Source: a virus. From it: a stretch of DNA of 64,000 nucleotides. Every line of letters starts with the position of its first letter. Within the stretch, counting starts at the first letter, position 1. The translations under genes were made by a program, and so were the position numbers. The stretch lies in the IMG/VR virus record IMGVR_UViG_3300034072_000375, positions 1 through 64,000 of that record; one strand, given 5' to 3'. Below the pieces are notes generated by a model, which did not search any database, was not told the DNA's origin, and saw only the letters and a program-made list of their open reading frames with translations. Below are positions 1-7,800 of this stretch, piece after piece.

Positions 1-1
1 A

Positions 2-679
2 AAGAAAATATCAAATGAAGTCTTGCAGCAAGCACAAGAACTACGCACACAAGGAAAGTCCTATGAGGAAATCTCTAAGACTTTGAACGTAAGTATTTCT
101 TGGTGCAAACACAACCTATCTTCTGCTCTTGCACAAAAGAAAGAAGTCATTGATGCGCTTGAGTCCAAGAGTAAGACTAGAAAAGGAGTAAGCAAAGGAG
201 AGATTACTAAGGCTGTAAATGTAAACCAACCTAAGAAAGAACTGATTAAAGAAGTAAAGAACGTGACACAACGAATTCGCACACGATCTAAAGAAAATAT
301 CGTTCGTCCTAATTGGATGCCTCCTGAGTTCAGTATGTTCACAACAGAGCAAGTCATGCTTTATGCAAACGAAATGGAACGTAGGCTACAAGAGTACGCT
401 AGTGAAATTCGTGATATACTTTTGTGGACATGCAAGACAGAAGATCAGAAGGAGAGCGTACCGTCTACTCTTTCCCTGAAGTTTGCTATTGCATCTTTGG
501 TGTGTTCTATGACTAACCCTAGTAGTGCTGCTGGAGCTATGCTCAACAACACGACAAACAGCTTGTATGACACAGCACTAAAGCTAGAAAAGAGGAATGG
601 AAATCCTGATGTAAAGGTAAAGGTGATCAAAACACCGCTGCCAGCAGAATTTGAAGACTTGGATGAAGTTGCTTATTAA
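2..679 (+). CDS. Helix-turn-helix protein, 5' end outside window
   Basis: The reading frame is open from base 2, so the start lies upstream; a TTG at 23 is possible but has no Shine-Dalgarno sequence. The first ~40 residues read as a homeodomain-like helix-turn-helix (SYEEISKTLNVSISWCKHNL). A lysine-rich linker and a largely helical C-terminal half follow. A DNA-binding role, such as a regulator or terminase-small-subunit-like protein, is possible from the HTH alone. I do not recognise the family. It precedes the DNA-modification genes but is separated from them by a promoter. Confidence 0.7.
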   Translation, partial: KKISNEVLQQAQELRTQGKSYEEISKTLNVSISWCKHNLSSALAQKKEVIDALESKSKTRKGVSKGEITKAVNVNQPKKELIKEVKNVTQRIRTRSKENIVRPNWMPPEFSMFTTEQVMLYANEMERRLQEYASEIRDILLWTCKTEDQKESVPSTLSLKFAIASLVCSMTNPSSAAGAMLNNTTNSLYDTALKLEKRNGNPDVKVKVIKTPLPAEFEDLDEVAY

Positions 680-706
680 TTAAGCAGAAATGGTACGTCT
701 TAGGCT

Positions 707-744
707 ATTTGCACTTTTCCGCATAGTATATATAAAGTGCAAAT
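707..744 (+). promoter_or_regulatory. Promoter inside an 11-bp inverted repeat
   Basis: A sigma70-like promoter is visible: TTGCAC (709-714), 16 bp spacer, TATAAA (731-736). It lies within a perfect inverted repeat, ATTTGCACTTT (707-717) and AAAGTGCAAAT (734-744), so each arm covers one promoter element. The sequence AAATGGTAC occurs on both sides (688-696 and 742-750). Such symmetry suggests an operator, or a hairpin in transcripts reading through. It would drive the Mom-like and methyltransferase genes through a leader of about 180 nt. Confidence 0.6.
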
Positions 745-924
745 GGTACAAATAGATTTAATGTATCTTTTATACAACAAGACCTACACCCTACCTTCAG
801 CACCCAATCTTTGTGTTTGAGTAAAGAAATATCCTCTTCCCTCTTGCATGACAGGGTGAAATCGTGTACACTAAGCATCTTTTACAGCCTTCGTTGAACC
901 TTGAAATTAAAGAAAGGAAGCACT

Positions 925-1563
925 TTGTGTACTTACCTAAGCACTAAGAATGAATACTCTATAAAAATAGATTCACTAAAGAACACAAGACACTTGGTAG
1001 AAACTGAGCATTATTCCAAATCTGTAAACGGAATAAAGATTTCATTTGTGTTTTCTTTGTGGTTTAAAGAGGAGCTAATCGGTTGTGTAATGTATGGTCA
1101 AATGGCTACTACTGCATGGAAGAAGTTCGGTAGTAAAGAGAGTGATGTGCTAGAACTTCGTAGACTTGTTGTAAAACGAGGTTACGATAAGAATATTAGC
1201 TCTTGGTTTGTGTCTAAGACAATTAAGTACTTAAAGAAAAATACTGACACAAAAGTAATAGTAAGTTATGCTGACCCTTTTCATAATCACAAAGGATATA
1301 TTTACCAAGCTTTGAATTTTATGTATATAGGTTTATCTGGTAAAGATAAGGCTTATAGAGATAACGAAACAGGTAAGGTCTATCATTCAAGAGCACTTAG
1401 AACTAAGTACAAAGGGAACTTTAAACCTTTTGTTCAAAGACTAAGAGATAAATTAAGTCTAGGATTACTTACAGAAGTAGTGCTTCCTGGGAAACACACT
1501 TATGTGTATGTATTATCTGGAGGTAATTCTTTGGTTAATCTGTCGCTTCCTTATCCTAAGTGA
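925..1563 (+). CDS. Mom-like DNA adenine modification protein
   Basis: Resembles the GNAT-fold Mom family of phage Mu, which modifies adenine in phage DNA to block host restriction. Visible family features are the central ELRRLVVKRG segment and the block YADPFHNHKGYIYQALNFMY, followed by HSRALRTKY. I chose the TTG at 925 because AAAGGA lies 6 nt upstream. A TTG at 901 would add eight residues but has no ribosome site. It is co-oriented with an adenine-type methyltransferase downstream; in Mu, mom expression depends on Dam methylation, so the pairing is suggestive. The exact chemical group added cannot be read from sequence. Confidence 0.75.
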   Translation: MCTYLSTKNEYSIKIDSLKNTRHLVETEHYSKSVNGIKISFVFSLWFKEELIGCVMYGQMATTAWKKFGSKESDVLELRRLVVKRGYDKNISSWFVSKTIKYLKKNTDTKVIVSYADPFHNHKGYIYQALNFMYIGLSGKDKAYRDNETGKVYHSRALRTKYKGNFKPFVQRLRDKLSLGLLTEVVLPGKHTYVYVLSGGNSLVNLSLPYPK

Positions 1564-1630
1564 AATGTCCTCTTAGAAGCAAGGCTTCTGTGTTATACTT
1601 CTATTTATCAACTAAAGAAAGGAAACTTAA

Positions 1631-2398
1631 ATGACTTCTAATATCCAACTATACCAAGGTGATTGTCTTGAAGTAATGAAAAATATCCCTGATAAGAGTG
1701 TTGATCTTGTCTTGACTGATCCACCTTACGGTACGACTGCGTGTAAGTGGGATTCAATTATTCCTCTAGAACCAATGTGGAAGGAGTTAAAGAGGATTAC
1801 TAAACCTAATAGTGCAATTGTGTTGTTTGGTGCAGAACCATTCAGCAGTCAATTAAGACTTTCAAACCTAGACTGGTTTAAGTACGATTGGATATGGGAG
1901 AAGTCTAAATGCGGAAGTGCTTTTACATCAAAGTACAGACCACAAAGTAAGCATGAGATTATTTCTGTATTTGGTAAAGGCAGGGTTAACTATTATCCTC
2001 AAATGGAAGAGGGGGAACCTTATAAGAGAACCCGTAAAGTTAACAACGGAGATAAACCAAATAACCACAAGCTAGGTGTTACATCAGAGTCCGAGACAGT
2101 TAACACAGGTTATAGATATCCAAGTACAGTACAATTCTTTCAGCAAAGATGGAGAAGACAAGACCAAGTACACCCTACACAAAAACCAGTAGCTTTGATG
2201 GAGTACTTAATCAAGACCTATAGTAATGAAGGTGATGTAGTTTTAGACTTTTGTGCAGGTTCGGGCACTACTGGTGTAGCAGCAAAGAACCTTAATCGAG
2301 ACTTCATTGGTATTGAAATGGACGAAGGGTACTTTAAGATCGCAAGCAGCCGCATAGCGGATGCGGAATTAGCTCAAGAGAGGATTGAGAAGGCTTAA
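1631..2398 (+). CDS. DNA N6-adenine/N4-cytosine methyltransferase
   Basis: Class beta amino-methyltransferase. Catalytic motif IV is TDPPYG near residue 30, and the AdoMet-binding motif FCAGSGTTG is near residue 207, after the catalytic motif as in beta-class enzymes. The HPTQKPVALMEYLIKTY segment before it is typical. The start ATG has AAAGAAAGG upstream. No partner restriction gene is adjacent, so it is a solitary methylase, probably protecting phage DNA. The target site cannot be read. It ends just before a strong terminator. Confidence 0.93.
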   Translation: MTSNIQLYQGDCLEVMKNIPDKSVDLVLTDPPYGTTACKWDSIIPLEPMWKELKRITKPNSAIVLFGAEPFSSQLRLSNLDWFKYDWIWEKSKCGSAFTSKYRPQSKHEIISVFGKGRVNYYPQMEEGEPYKRTRKVNNGDKPNNHKLGVTSESETVNTGYRYPSTVQFFQQRWRRQDQVHPTQKPVALMEYLIKTYSNEGDVVLDFCAGSGTTGVAAKNLNRDFIGIEMDEGYFKIASSRIADAELAQERIEKA

Positions 2399-2404
2399 CT
2401 AAGA

Positions 2405-2432
2405 AGGCTACCTTTAGGGTAGCTTTTCTTTT
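2405..2432 (+). terminator. Rho-independent terminator
   Basis: Stem GGCTACC (2406-2412) pairs with GGTAGCT (2418-2424) around a short loop and is followed by a T-rich run. It closes the Mom/methyltransferase unit. Confidence 0.85.
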
Positions 2433-2778
2433 GTGTACTACATCTACACCGTAATTGATTTAGTGCAAAGTACTTAGATTATAAGTATTTTATTAAGACT
2501 ATAACTAAAATTTTAAGAAATCAAGTAATTATAAATGTTTCTTTGAGTTAAGTCTTTGTGAAAGGGTTTTGTTAAGTTCAGTGATTCTTTGTGTTCAGAG
2601 TGAGTGAACGTTTGTGTTTGGTGAACGTAACGACATTCCTGTCGGAACGTCTTGAAAAGAAGAAGTAGCTGTTGTGTTTACACAACAATGGTATTTCTTG
2701 TATAATTTTTATGCTATGATATTCCTTGTGAGGTTCAGTCCTCATATTGGTGTTTGTTTTATTAAAGAAAGGGAGTTT
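2433..2778 (+). promoter_or_regulatory. Gene-free leader with promoter
   Basis: No gene is seen here. A promoter-like pair is TTTACA (2677-2682), 18 bp, TATAAT (2701-2706). The -35 overlaps a palindrome, TTGTGT-TT-ACACAA (2672-2685), a possible operator. Upstream, GTGAACG is repeated in direct orientation around 2606-2630. The promoter would serve the HNH gene at 2779 with a leader of about 65 nt. Confidence 0.5.
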
Positions 2779-3663
2779 ATGGAAAGAGAAGAGATTGATT
2801 ATAGTCAGTATGTGTATTATGATGAGACTAGTCCTACTTGTTTGAGATGGAAGGTTGATAGGAACCAATCTGTCGAAATTGGTTCTAAAGCTGGAGGTTT
2901 TGAAAGAGATAAATCCGGCAAGGTTATCAAAGCAGAGGTACAAATAAAAGGTAAGGGACACTCTATCAACAGGGTTGTGTGGGCACTCTTTAATGGGAAT
3001 ATCCGCAGAGGTGAGTTTGTTCTCTATATTGATGGAGATAGAGGTAATAATAAAATTTCTAACCTTAGATTGAAGGTAAAAGAAGACTACCCTAAGAGGG
3101 GTAGAATGTCAGAAGAGGATGAACGCCTCTTACGATTATATAGAGGCATTAAAGATAGATGTGGTGCTGGCACACGTGAAGTCCCTGTTGCTTATATTGG
3201 TGCAGGGATGTGTAGTGATTGGTTAAGCGATCCTTCAAAGTTTGTTAGTTTCATCAAAAATACACCTAATTGGAACTCTAAAGATCAGAATGGGAGATGG
3301 TTTAATGTAGAAAAAGATTTGTTTTGTTTCAATTCCAATAAGTTTGGCTACTACCCCGATACTGTGTGCTTTCTTCCCCGTGACCTTAATCAAGCTATTC
3401 AACTTGAGCACAACGGGCAAAGAACTGCAAATAGAGGATTACCTGTGGGTGTAACTAAAGACGGCAATAGATATAAGGCTCAGTTGTCTGTAAACGGTAA
3501 GCCTAAATATCTAGGTAGTGGCACTATTGATGAGTGCAAAGAACTATACAAAAGGGCTAAAGTATCTTCTATTGAAGAACTTATCTCTGTGTGGGAACAC
3601 ATGCTACCAGAAAAAGTTATAAAACAACTAAACCTTTTTGTGAGCCATTTAAAGGCGATTTAA
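2779..3663 (+). CDS. HNH/AP2-type homing endonuclease-like protein
   Basis: Protein of 294 residues related to phage HNH endonucleases carrying an AP2-like DNA-binding domain. The middle holds the HNH-3-like stretch SINRVVWALFNG, then YIDGDRGNNKISNLRL. The C-terminus reads LPVGVTKDGNRYKAQLSVNG, an AP2-like fold. I chose ATG 2779 for its AAAGAAAGGGAG site. It stands alone between its own promoter and terminator, as free-standing homing endonucleases often do. It shares a C-terminal layout with the genes at 27625 and 34632. Confidence 0.8.
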   Translation: MEREEIDYSQYVYYDETSPTCLRWKVDRNQSVEIGSKAGGFERDKSGKVIKAEVQIKGKGHSINRVVWALFNGNIRRGEFVLYIDGDRGNNKISNLRLKVKEDYPKRGRMSEEDERLLRLYRGIKDRCGAGTREVPVAYIGAGMCSDWLSDPSKFVSFIKNTPNWNSKDQNGRWFNVEKDLFCFNSNKFGYYPDTVCFLPRDLNQAIQLEHNGQRTANRGLPVGVTKDGNRYKAQLSVNGKPKYLGSGTIDECKELYKRAKVSSIEELISVWEHMLPEKVIKQLNLFVSHLKAI

Positions 3664-3728
3664 GGCCCGCAAATATCTCCAGTAGTGCAGGTATTACCTT
3701 TGGATTAAAATCGCTCTAAAGAGCTTCT

Positions 3729-3755
3729 AGGCCCTCTCTTGAGGGTCTTTTTGTT
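3729..3755 (+). terminator. Rho-independent terminator
   Basis: Stem CCCTC (3732-3736), loop TCTT, stem GAGGG (3741-3745), then TCTTTTTGTTT. It ends the homing-endonuclease transcript. Confidence 0.85.
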
Positions 3756-4220
3756 TGTATTTAAATAATACTACAGGGTGTGTTGCATTGTTTTTGTATT
3801 GTAGTTTTATTTGACTAAATATCAGTGAAAAATACCTTGCTGACAGTCCGACGTGTTTGATGCAAGTAAGGAGGTGGCCGATGGTATTATGTATAAATCG
3901 CAAAATATCTGCATGATAAATAATACCCTCATGATATAACCAACGATACATATAGAGGCTCTTAATGGTGCTATTTCCAGTCGATACGATGCCCCATGAT
4001 GCTGCATTTAACATAATAGGTCTTGTATAAAGTCGCATACAATACGCTGGATCACCCTCGATGGTGTCTCATGTTGCCGTGCTGGGGGATAACCTGGAAT
4101 GTATTATAGGATCGGGTTGGTTGATTATGCAGTGGGAGATAATTGAAGGGTAACAATAGCTAGGCCACTTGTAATTGTCAAACCCAAATTACTGACTGGT
4201 CAGTCATTAAAAGATAAGCA
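3756..4220. other. Gene-free region between convergent genes
   Basis: About 460 bp without a convincing gene; the open frames here lack ribosome sites and read as non-protein. Several dyads are visible: GGTATTAT (3883-3890) with ATAATACC (3920-3927), TTGTAT with ATACAA around 4023-4042, and ACTGAC-TG-GTCAGT (4191-4204). It could hold a structured RNA, a replication or packaging signal, or decayed sequence. Nothing decides between these. Confidence 0.5.
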
Positions 4221-4250
4221 AAAGAAAACCCGGAGGTTAGTCCGGGTTGC
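4221..4250 (-). terminator. Terminator of the leftward block
   Basis: Read leftward, stem AACCCGG (4248-4242) pairs with CCGGGTT (4233-4227) and is followed by TTCTTTTGC. It closes the large minus-strand gene block. Confidence 0.85.
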
Positions 4251-4254
4251 TTCC

Positions 4255-4437
4255 TTACAGTGTCTTTGCTGCTTCTTTTGCTTCTTTGAAGTTAAAGTAA
4301 AATTCACTTACTGTCTGACTACCTGCTTTATATTCTAACTTGTATCCTAGCCCGTCTTTTTCTTTCCTGATCCATGCTACTGTCTTGCCCTCTACCTCTA
4401 CTGTCCAGTCTACTATGCTCTGCTTTGTTACTTTCAT
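4255..4437 (-). CDS. Small hypothetical protein (60 aa)
   Basis: A charged, mixed alpha/beta peptide beginning MKVTKQSIVDWTVEVEGKTV and ending in a helical FKEAKEAAKTL. AAGGAG lies 6 nt before the ATG. No family recognised. It is the last gene of the leftward block and ends at a terminator. A TATAAT-like -10 (4465-4470) upstream may give it its own promoter. Confidence 0.75.
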   Translation of the reverse strand: MKVTKQSIVDWTVEVEGKTVAWIRKEKDGLGYKLEYKAGSQTVSEFYFNFKEAKEAAKTL

Positions 4438-4464
4438 GTTAGCTCCTTAGTGCCTATGCCTTGA

Positions 4465-4493
4465 ATTATACACTCATTCCGAGCTATAGAACA
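4465..4493 (-). promoter_or_regulatory. Possible promoter for the 4437 gene
   Basis: A perfect leftward TATAAT (4470-4465) is preceded by a poor -35 (TGTTCT). The motif AGGCA lies just downstream, as it does at the leftward starts near 6078 and 6335. Weak evidence. Confidence 0.35.
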
Positions 4494-4542
4494 AACTAAA
4501 TTGTAACAGTTGGGTTTGTTTTCTAGGTGCGAACCCTGCAGA

Positions 4543-4599
4543 GAAAAGAAAACCCCGAGGGCTGATCGTATAGTGCTTGTTGTTCATGTTAACCCCTCG
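4543..4599 (-). terminator. Likely leftward terminator
   Basis: Read leftward, CGAGGG (4599-4594) pairs with CCCTCG (4561-4556) across a long loop, followed by GGGTTTTCTTTTCT. It overlaps the end of the preceding gene. Confidence 0.5.
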
Positions 4600-4786
4600 C
4601 CGCCAGTACAACCCCTGCCGTATCCGTCACAGTAACCCTATCTTCATTGCAGGCACATGCTACCCACTCAATAGCATCCTGCCATGTGTTGCACCAGAAG
4701 ACCTTACGCTTACCCGTAGTGCTGCAGATGTGAGAGACTTTGTATCGGCCACTAGTCCCGATGATGCTGCCGCATACAATGGGCAT
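4589..4786 (-). CDS. Small hypothetical protein, possibly frameshifted
   Basis: The frame ending at 4589 reads like a real small domain (GRYKVSHICSTTGKRKVFW, then WQDAIEWVACACNED). Its only local starts are ATG 4786 or a TTG at 4804 that directly follows a stop. The good ribosome site GAGGT lies farther upstream, before ATG 4842 in another frame; that frame becomes low-complexity and ends at 4660. A frameshift near 4790 would join a credible start to the protein-like part. Function unknown. Confidence 0.4.
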   Translation of the reverse strand: MPIVCGSIIGTSGRYKVSHICSTTGKRKVFWCNTWQDAIEWVACACNEDRVTVTDTAGVVLAARG

Positions 4787-4851
4787 GATTGCCCACCATG
4801 CCAATCATACATCATTTTGCGTGCTGTGCGAGATTGAATCATTTGGCTACC

Positions 4852-4974
4852 TCACTTCCTATAAAACAAAAACCATACAATCAAAATCCAAGGGCTGAAC
4901 CCTAACATCAAGGTATACCCCAGGCACCCTAGGGCATACCCTAATGCAATTAATCGTTTTGTGAGCCTGCGCAC
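4852..4974 (-). CDS. Putative 40-aa membrane peptide
   Basis: GTG-started frame with a basic N-terminus (RRLTKR) and a hydrophobic stretch of about 28 residues that could form one or two membrane helices. The next gene's ribosome site (GAGGT) sits at its 3' end, as in other gene pairs of this block. Its own ribosome site is weak. Function unknown. Confidence 0.45.
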   Translation of the reverse strand: MRRLTKRLIALGYALGCLGYTLMLGFSPWILIVWFLFYRK

Positions 4975-4983
4975 AATGGCACT

Positions 4984-5331
4984 TTAAAACACAGCGTAAA
5001 CAAACCCGTCCGCTACTTCACCGCATACGCTGGTACGGTATTCCAAGTATTCCCTGATAGTCTCCTTGATTTCGTCGTCATCCATAGGTTCACCATCAAT
5101 AGTACAATCAATATTGTATTCCCGAATCAGCTCCTCAGTCGAAGACTCGTAGTATTCACAGCACAATGCGATAACATCAAGTTCTACATGTTCCCCAGTC
5201 TCATCGCTGTAATTCTCCAGATAATCAAAAAGAACTTCCAAACCTTCATAACTGAACTGATCCATCCGCCCAGCAAGGCGAAAAGCTTCACGGAATTGGT
5301 AGACATTATTGATGCTTTGAACGATTGCCAT
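4984..5331 (-). CDS. Conserved acidic phage protein (115 aa)
   Basis: Acidic alpha-helical protein containing the stretch ELDVIALCCEYYES, which I recall from small early proteins of unrelated phages. TAGGAG precedes the ATG. No catalytic motif is visible and the function is unknown. It lies in the leftward small-gene block. Confidence 0.85.
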   Translation of the reverse strand: MAIVQSINNVYQFREAFRLAGRMDQFSYEGLEVLFDYLENYSDETGEHVELDVIALCCEYYESSTEELIREYNIDCTIDGEPMDDDEIKETIREYLEYRTSVCGEVADGFVYAVF

Positions 5332-5414
5332 GGTGTGTGCTCCTAAGTTAACACGGTTGAAAATCTATCTTACCATAGAACCCTAGACAATCCAAGGTTC
5401 TACAGGAAAATAAT

Positions 5415-5609
5415 TTATTCTTGATCGTCTAGTTTCCCATCACAAGACAATGCGTGCATTATACAAAACCCCATCGATTTTGCCGCTTGGCTATAGTCCA
5501 AATTTGATTCGACTTCTGCGCCATATTGCACCGTAAAATTATCGGGCTCGGTTTGTGATAAAACAATATCATAACCCGCTATTTCAATTTTAAATACTTC
5601 TTTCATCAT
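5415..5609 (-). CDS. Small hypothetical protein (64 aa)
   Basis: Begins with tandem ATG codons after AAGGTG. Beta-rich N-terminal half (FKIEIAGYDIVLSQTE), helical C-terminal half and an acidic tail. No family recognised. It follows the 5616 gene closely and is probably cotranscribed with it. Confidence 0.65.
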   Translation of the reverse strand: MMKEVFKIEIAGYDIVLSQTEPDNFTVQYGAEVESNLDYSQAAKSMGFCIMHALSCDGKLDDQE

Positions 5610-5615
5610 TTCACC

Positions 5616-5897
5616 TTAATGAAAATACTGCCCTACAATTACTTGGTCACAATCCGAAGTATACCGCACCAGAACCCCAGAAAAATAACTATCTGAAACA
5701 TACCCCTTCCACTTATCGGATATGGCTGTGTGATCAACCCGCATAAATTCCCCCAGATCATACACATGGTTTTTATACCTAAAAAATGAACCTTCGCCCT
5801 CCTCCAAGTAGTCGAATTCCTTTTGTTCCGCTGGTGTCAAATCATACCATGAAAGGATGGTACGGGGGTGATTGTTTGTTACGATCTTCACGATCAT
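5616..5897 (-). CDS. Small hypothetical protein (93 aa)
   Basis: Begins MIVKIVTNNHPRTILSWYDL. Its start overlaps the stop of the upstream gene (ATGA-type coupling), and AAAGG lies immediately upstream. Aromatic-rich and acidic; no motif recognised. Confidence 0.65.
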   Translation of the reverse strand: MIVKIVTNNHPRTILSWYDLTPAEQKEFDYLEEGEGSFFRYKNHVYDLGEFMRVDHTAISDKWKGYVSDSYFSGVLVRYTSDCDQVIVGQYFH

Positions 5898-6049
5898 GCC
5901 TTTGCGTAGAATTTAACGGATTGGTTTGTTTCTTTGGCAATATTAACATGCTCTACTGAAACGCGCAAGTAAGCACAATTGACAATGCAAAACAAAAGAC
6001 CCTTTTCTGCCAGTTCAATTTGTTTGCTATAGGTTTTGATGACTCGCAT
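5894..6049 (-). CDS. Small hypothetical protein (51 aa)
   Basis: I chose ATG 6049 over the TTG at 6076 because a leftward -10 (TATAGT, 6089-6084) would place the transcript start near 6077, leaving a leader of about 28 nt. The protein starts MRVIKTYSKQIELAEKGLLF. It overlaps the next gene by 4 nt. Function unknown. Confidence 0.55.
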   Translation of the reverse strand: MRVIKTYSKQIELAEKGLLFCIVNCAYLRVSVEHVNIAKETNQSVKFYAKA

Positions 6050-6124
6050 GGTTTTGCTTTCGGTTAGCTGAAACAATGCCTAGACTATAACACAAAGTAA
6101 GTGCTACAGTTTAGGGATTTATGC

Positions 6125-6319
6125 TTAGTTTTTTGCAAACAATGCTTTAACATTGCCCAAACATAGCCCTTTTTCGTCGGCATAGGTCGCCCGCGCCTCT
6201 TTACAGGTGCGCGCCCATGTTGTACTAGCAACATAATTCCAAGAACCAGCCGCGCCTACATATATGTGAATTTTAGGGTAATCCCTGTAGGTGCCGTACG
6301 GTGCATTTTTGCGGTTCAT
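6125..6319 (-). CDS. Small hypothetical protein (64 aa)
   Basis: Basic, aromatic-rich protein (YRDYPKIHIYVGAAGSWNYV) with a canonical CAGGAG ribosome site. Its C-terminal half (ARTCKEARATYADEKGL) looks helical. No family recognised. It begins just after the gene-free GATAAT-repeat region. Confidence 0.65.
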   Translation of the reverse strand: MNRKNAPYGTYRDYPKIHIYVGAAGSWNYVASTTWARTCKEARATYADEKGLCLGNVKALFAKN

Positions 6320-6844
6320 GTGCCTAACTCCTGTGAATCAATGCCTACATCTTATCACGAAAAACAAGACACACCGCACTAGTACAAACCCTAGTACGTA
6401 CATCTACTTACCGCAAAGCATAGAACTGCTTTAAAGCCCCTAGAAGCTCCGATCTGGTCTTACCCTATGCTAACCCTCACCCTCGATCTTTTCTCGCCTT
6501 CTAGGCCGTTCTGGCGCGTTCTGATGCTCTGCGGTGCTGGTGATAATCCGATAATCGAAGGGATAATGCAAAGCAGATAATCGAAGCAATAATATTACCT
6601 CGATTATCACGAGATAATGCTATAATATTATCTCCCGGATTAAATCCCGGATTTTCCGGGGTTCCTATGCCATCTCAATTCTATACCTCTGTGGAGGTTT
6701 TTGATTTTCAGAGAGATGTGAGGGTTTTTATTTTGTAGAATATTAATATTTCAAATCTTTAGCCTGCGTAGGAATTTTCGGAGTGTGAGGGTTTCTAGCT
6801 AAATTCTACAACCAAATAAATTTACTCAGGCCGTAAGATTTTTT
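6320..6844. other. Gene-free region, candidate origin or control region
   Basis: About 525 bp without a gene inside the leftward block. It holds the GATAAT cluster (separate entry), an AT-rich stretch (6720-6760) and, at 6429-6455, a CTTTAAAGCCCCTAGAAG motif related to the structured elements at 13990, 20036 and 32580. Repeats beside AT-rich DNA fit a replication origin, but no initiator gene is recognisable, so this is inference. Confidence 0.5.
6542..6661. repeat. GATAAT iteron-like cluster and CCCGGATT repeats
   Basis: GATAAT occurs at 6542, 6550, 6562, 6576 and 6613, with inverted copies at 6603-6608 and 6627-6632. The 11-mer GATAATCGAAG is repeated exactly at 6550 and 6576, and GATAATGC at 6562 and 6613. 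Next come TCCCGGATT twice (6633-6641, 6645-6653) and a hairpin CCCGGA-TTT-TCCGGG (6646-6660). This density is unlike the surrounding DNA and suggests protein-binding sites. Confidence 0.65.
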
Positions 6845-6902
6845 CAAGAAAAAGAAAACCCCTTGAATACTCCCCAAATTAGGAGAAATAAATCAAGGGG
6901 TT
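6845..6902 (-). terminator. Leftward terminator
   Basis: Read leftward, AACCCCTTGA (6902-6893) pairs with TCAAGGGGTT (6866-6857) around a 26-nt loop, followed by TTCTTTTTCTTG. It ends transcription of the genes at 6942 and above. Confidence 0.75.
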
Positions 6903-6941
6903 TATAATATTACAAAAACATAACTTGTTGATTGAAGTTTA

Positions 6942-7247
6942 TTACTCAGGCATATACATTCTTTGAATAGCTTCTTTGATGATCTTATAACCTTTCTTTT
7001 CGTCATAACTTTCAAGGTATCCGTCAATGATTTCACCTTGGATGATTTCATGCATTACAAGAGTATGATAAAGCTCTGATTCCCAATTTGAATTACCAAA
7101 AGGGCGCTTACCACTAAAACCGTCACCTTCTTCCCACAAAGAAGAAAGAAGTTCTTGCAAGTAATCTCCAATTGTGTCTGCACTTGCATCGTTTTCTTGC
7201 ATTGGCAGATTAAGAATATCTTGTACTGTGTATTTAACTTTAGTCAT
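6942..7247 (-). CDS. Hypothetical acidic protein (101 aa)
   Basis: Starts MTKVKYTVQDILNLPMQEND after AAGGATGAAT. Acidic and probably helical at both ends. No recognised family. The upstream gene's stop lies 3 nt away, so the pair is coupled. Confidence 0.8.
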   Translation of the reverse strand: MTKVKYTVQDILNLPMQENDASADTIGDYLQELLSSLWEEGDGFSGKRPFGNSNWESELYHTLVMHEIIQGEIIDGYLESYDEKKGYKIIKEAIQRMYMPE

Positions 7248-7249
7248 AA

Positions 7250-7612
7250 TTATTCATCCTTTGCTTTATATTCTTCATACATGCTTTGCATCCACGCTTT
7301 TCTTGTTATCTGAAGTTTACAACCATCGTTTTGATCTTGCACTTCTGGATGAATATTGTGAACGTGGTGAAGATAAGAATTAAACGTATCATAACTACCT
7401 AGACGGCTTTCAATAACTGAAAGCAGACCCGATGCATCATTGAAACACATAGGATTACCGTTCACCACTTGATTGATGCAATTGCAGATAAATTCGTACT
7501 TATCTGGGGGATGACTATGACTTTTAACATCAAGATACTTCATAGCCTCCTTCAGCACTTCATGCTTCTTGGTGATGCCTTCTTGATAGACTAACTTCTT
7601 ACTCTTTGACAT
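7250..7612 (-). CDS. Hypothetical protein (120 aa)
   Basis: AAGGAG precedes ATG 7612. The sequence has three cysteines and several histidines (YEFICNCINQVVNG; HHVHNIHPEVQ) but no clear metal motif, and is helical overall. It reads like small proteins that occur in many phage early regions, though I cannot name a family. Transcribed with 6942. Confidence 0.8.
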   Translation of the reverse strand: MSKSKKLVYQEGITKKHEVLKEAMKYLDVKSHSHPPDKYEFICNCINQVVNGNPMCFNDASGLLSVIESRLGSYDTFNSYLHHVHNIHPEVQDQNDGCKLQITRKAWMQSMYEEYKAKDE

Positions 7613-7800
7613 AGTTGATACTCCTTGGCTATTCTTTCGGTACGATTTATGAAACCTGAGTTTATACCGAAACTACAATGAAATCAAGATTGTCCCGCAA
7701 TTTTCCAAGAATTTCTACAAAATCCCCAGCAATTCCGTGACAACCTTTTCAAAATCACCCGAAAAATCCGAAATCTGAAAACGATTTTCATTTAAGAGTT
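7613..7800. other. Short gene-free spacer
   Basis: About 190 bp upstream of the 7612 gene, AT-rich, with no open frame or clear hairpin. It may contain the leftward promoter for 7612, but I could not pick out a convincing -35/-10 pair. Confidence 0.4.

Noticed and set aside
3727-4038. Minus-strand open frame of 103 codons
   Set aside because: Overlaps a terminator, lacks a ribosome site and does not read like protein.
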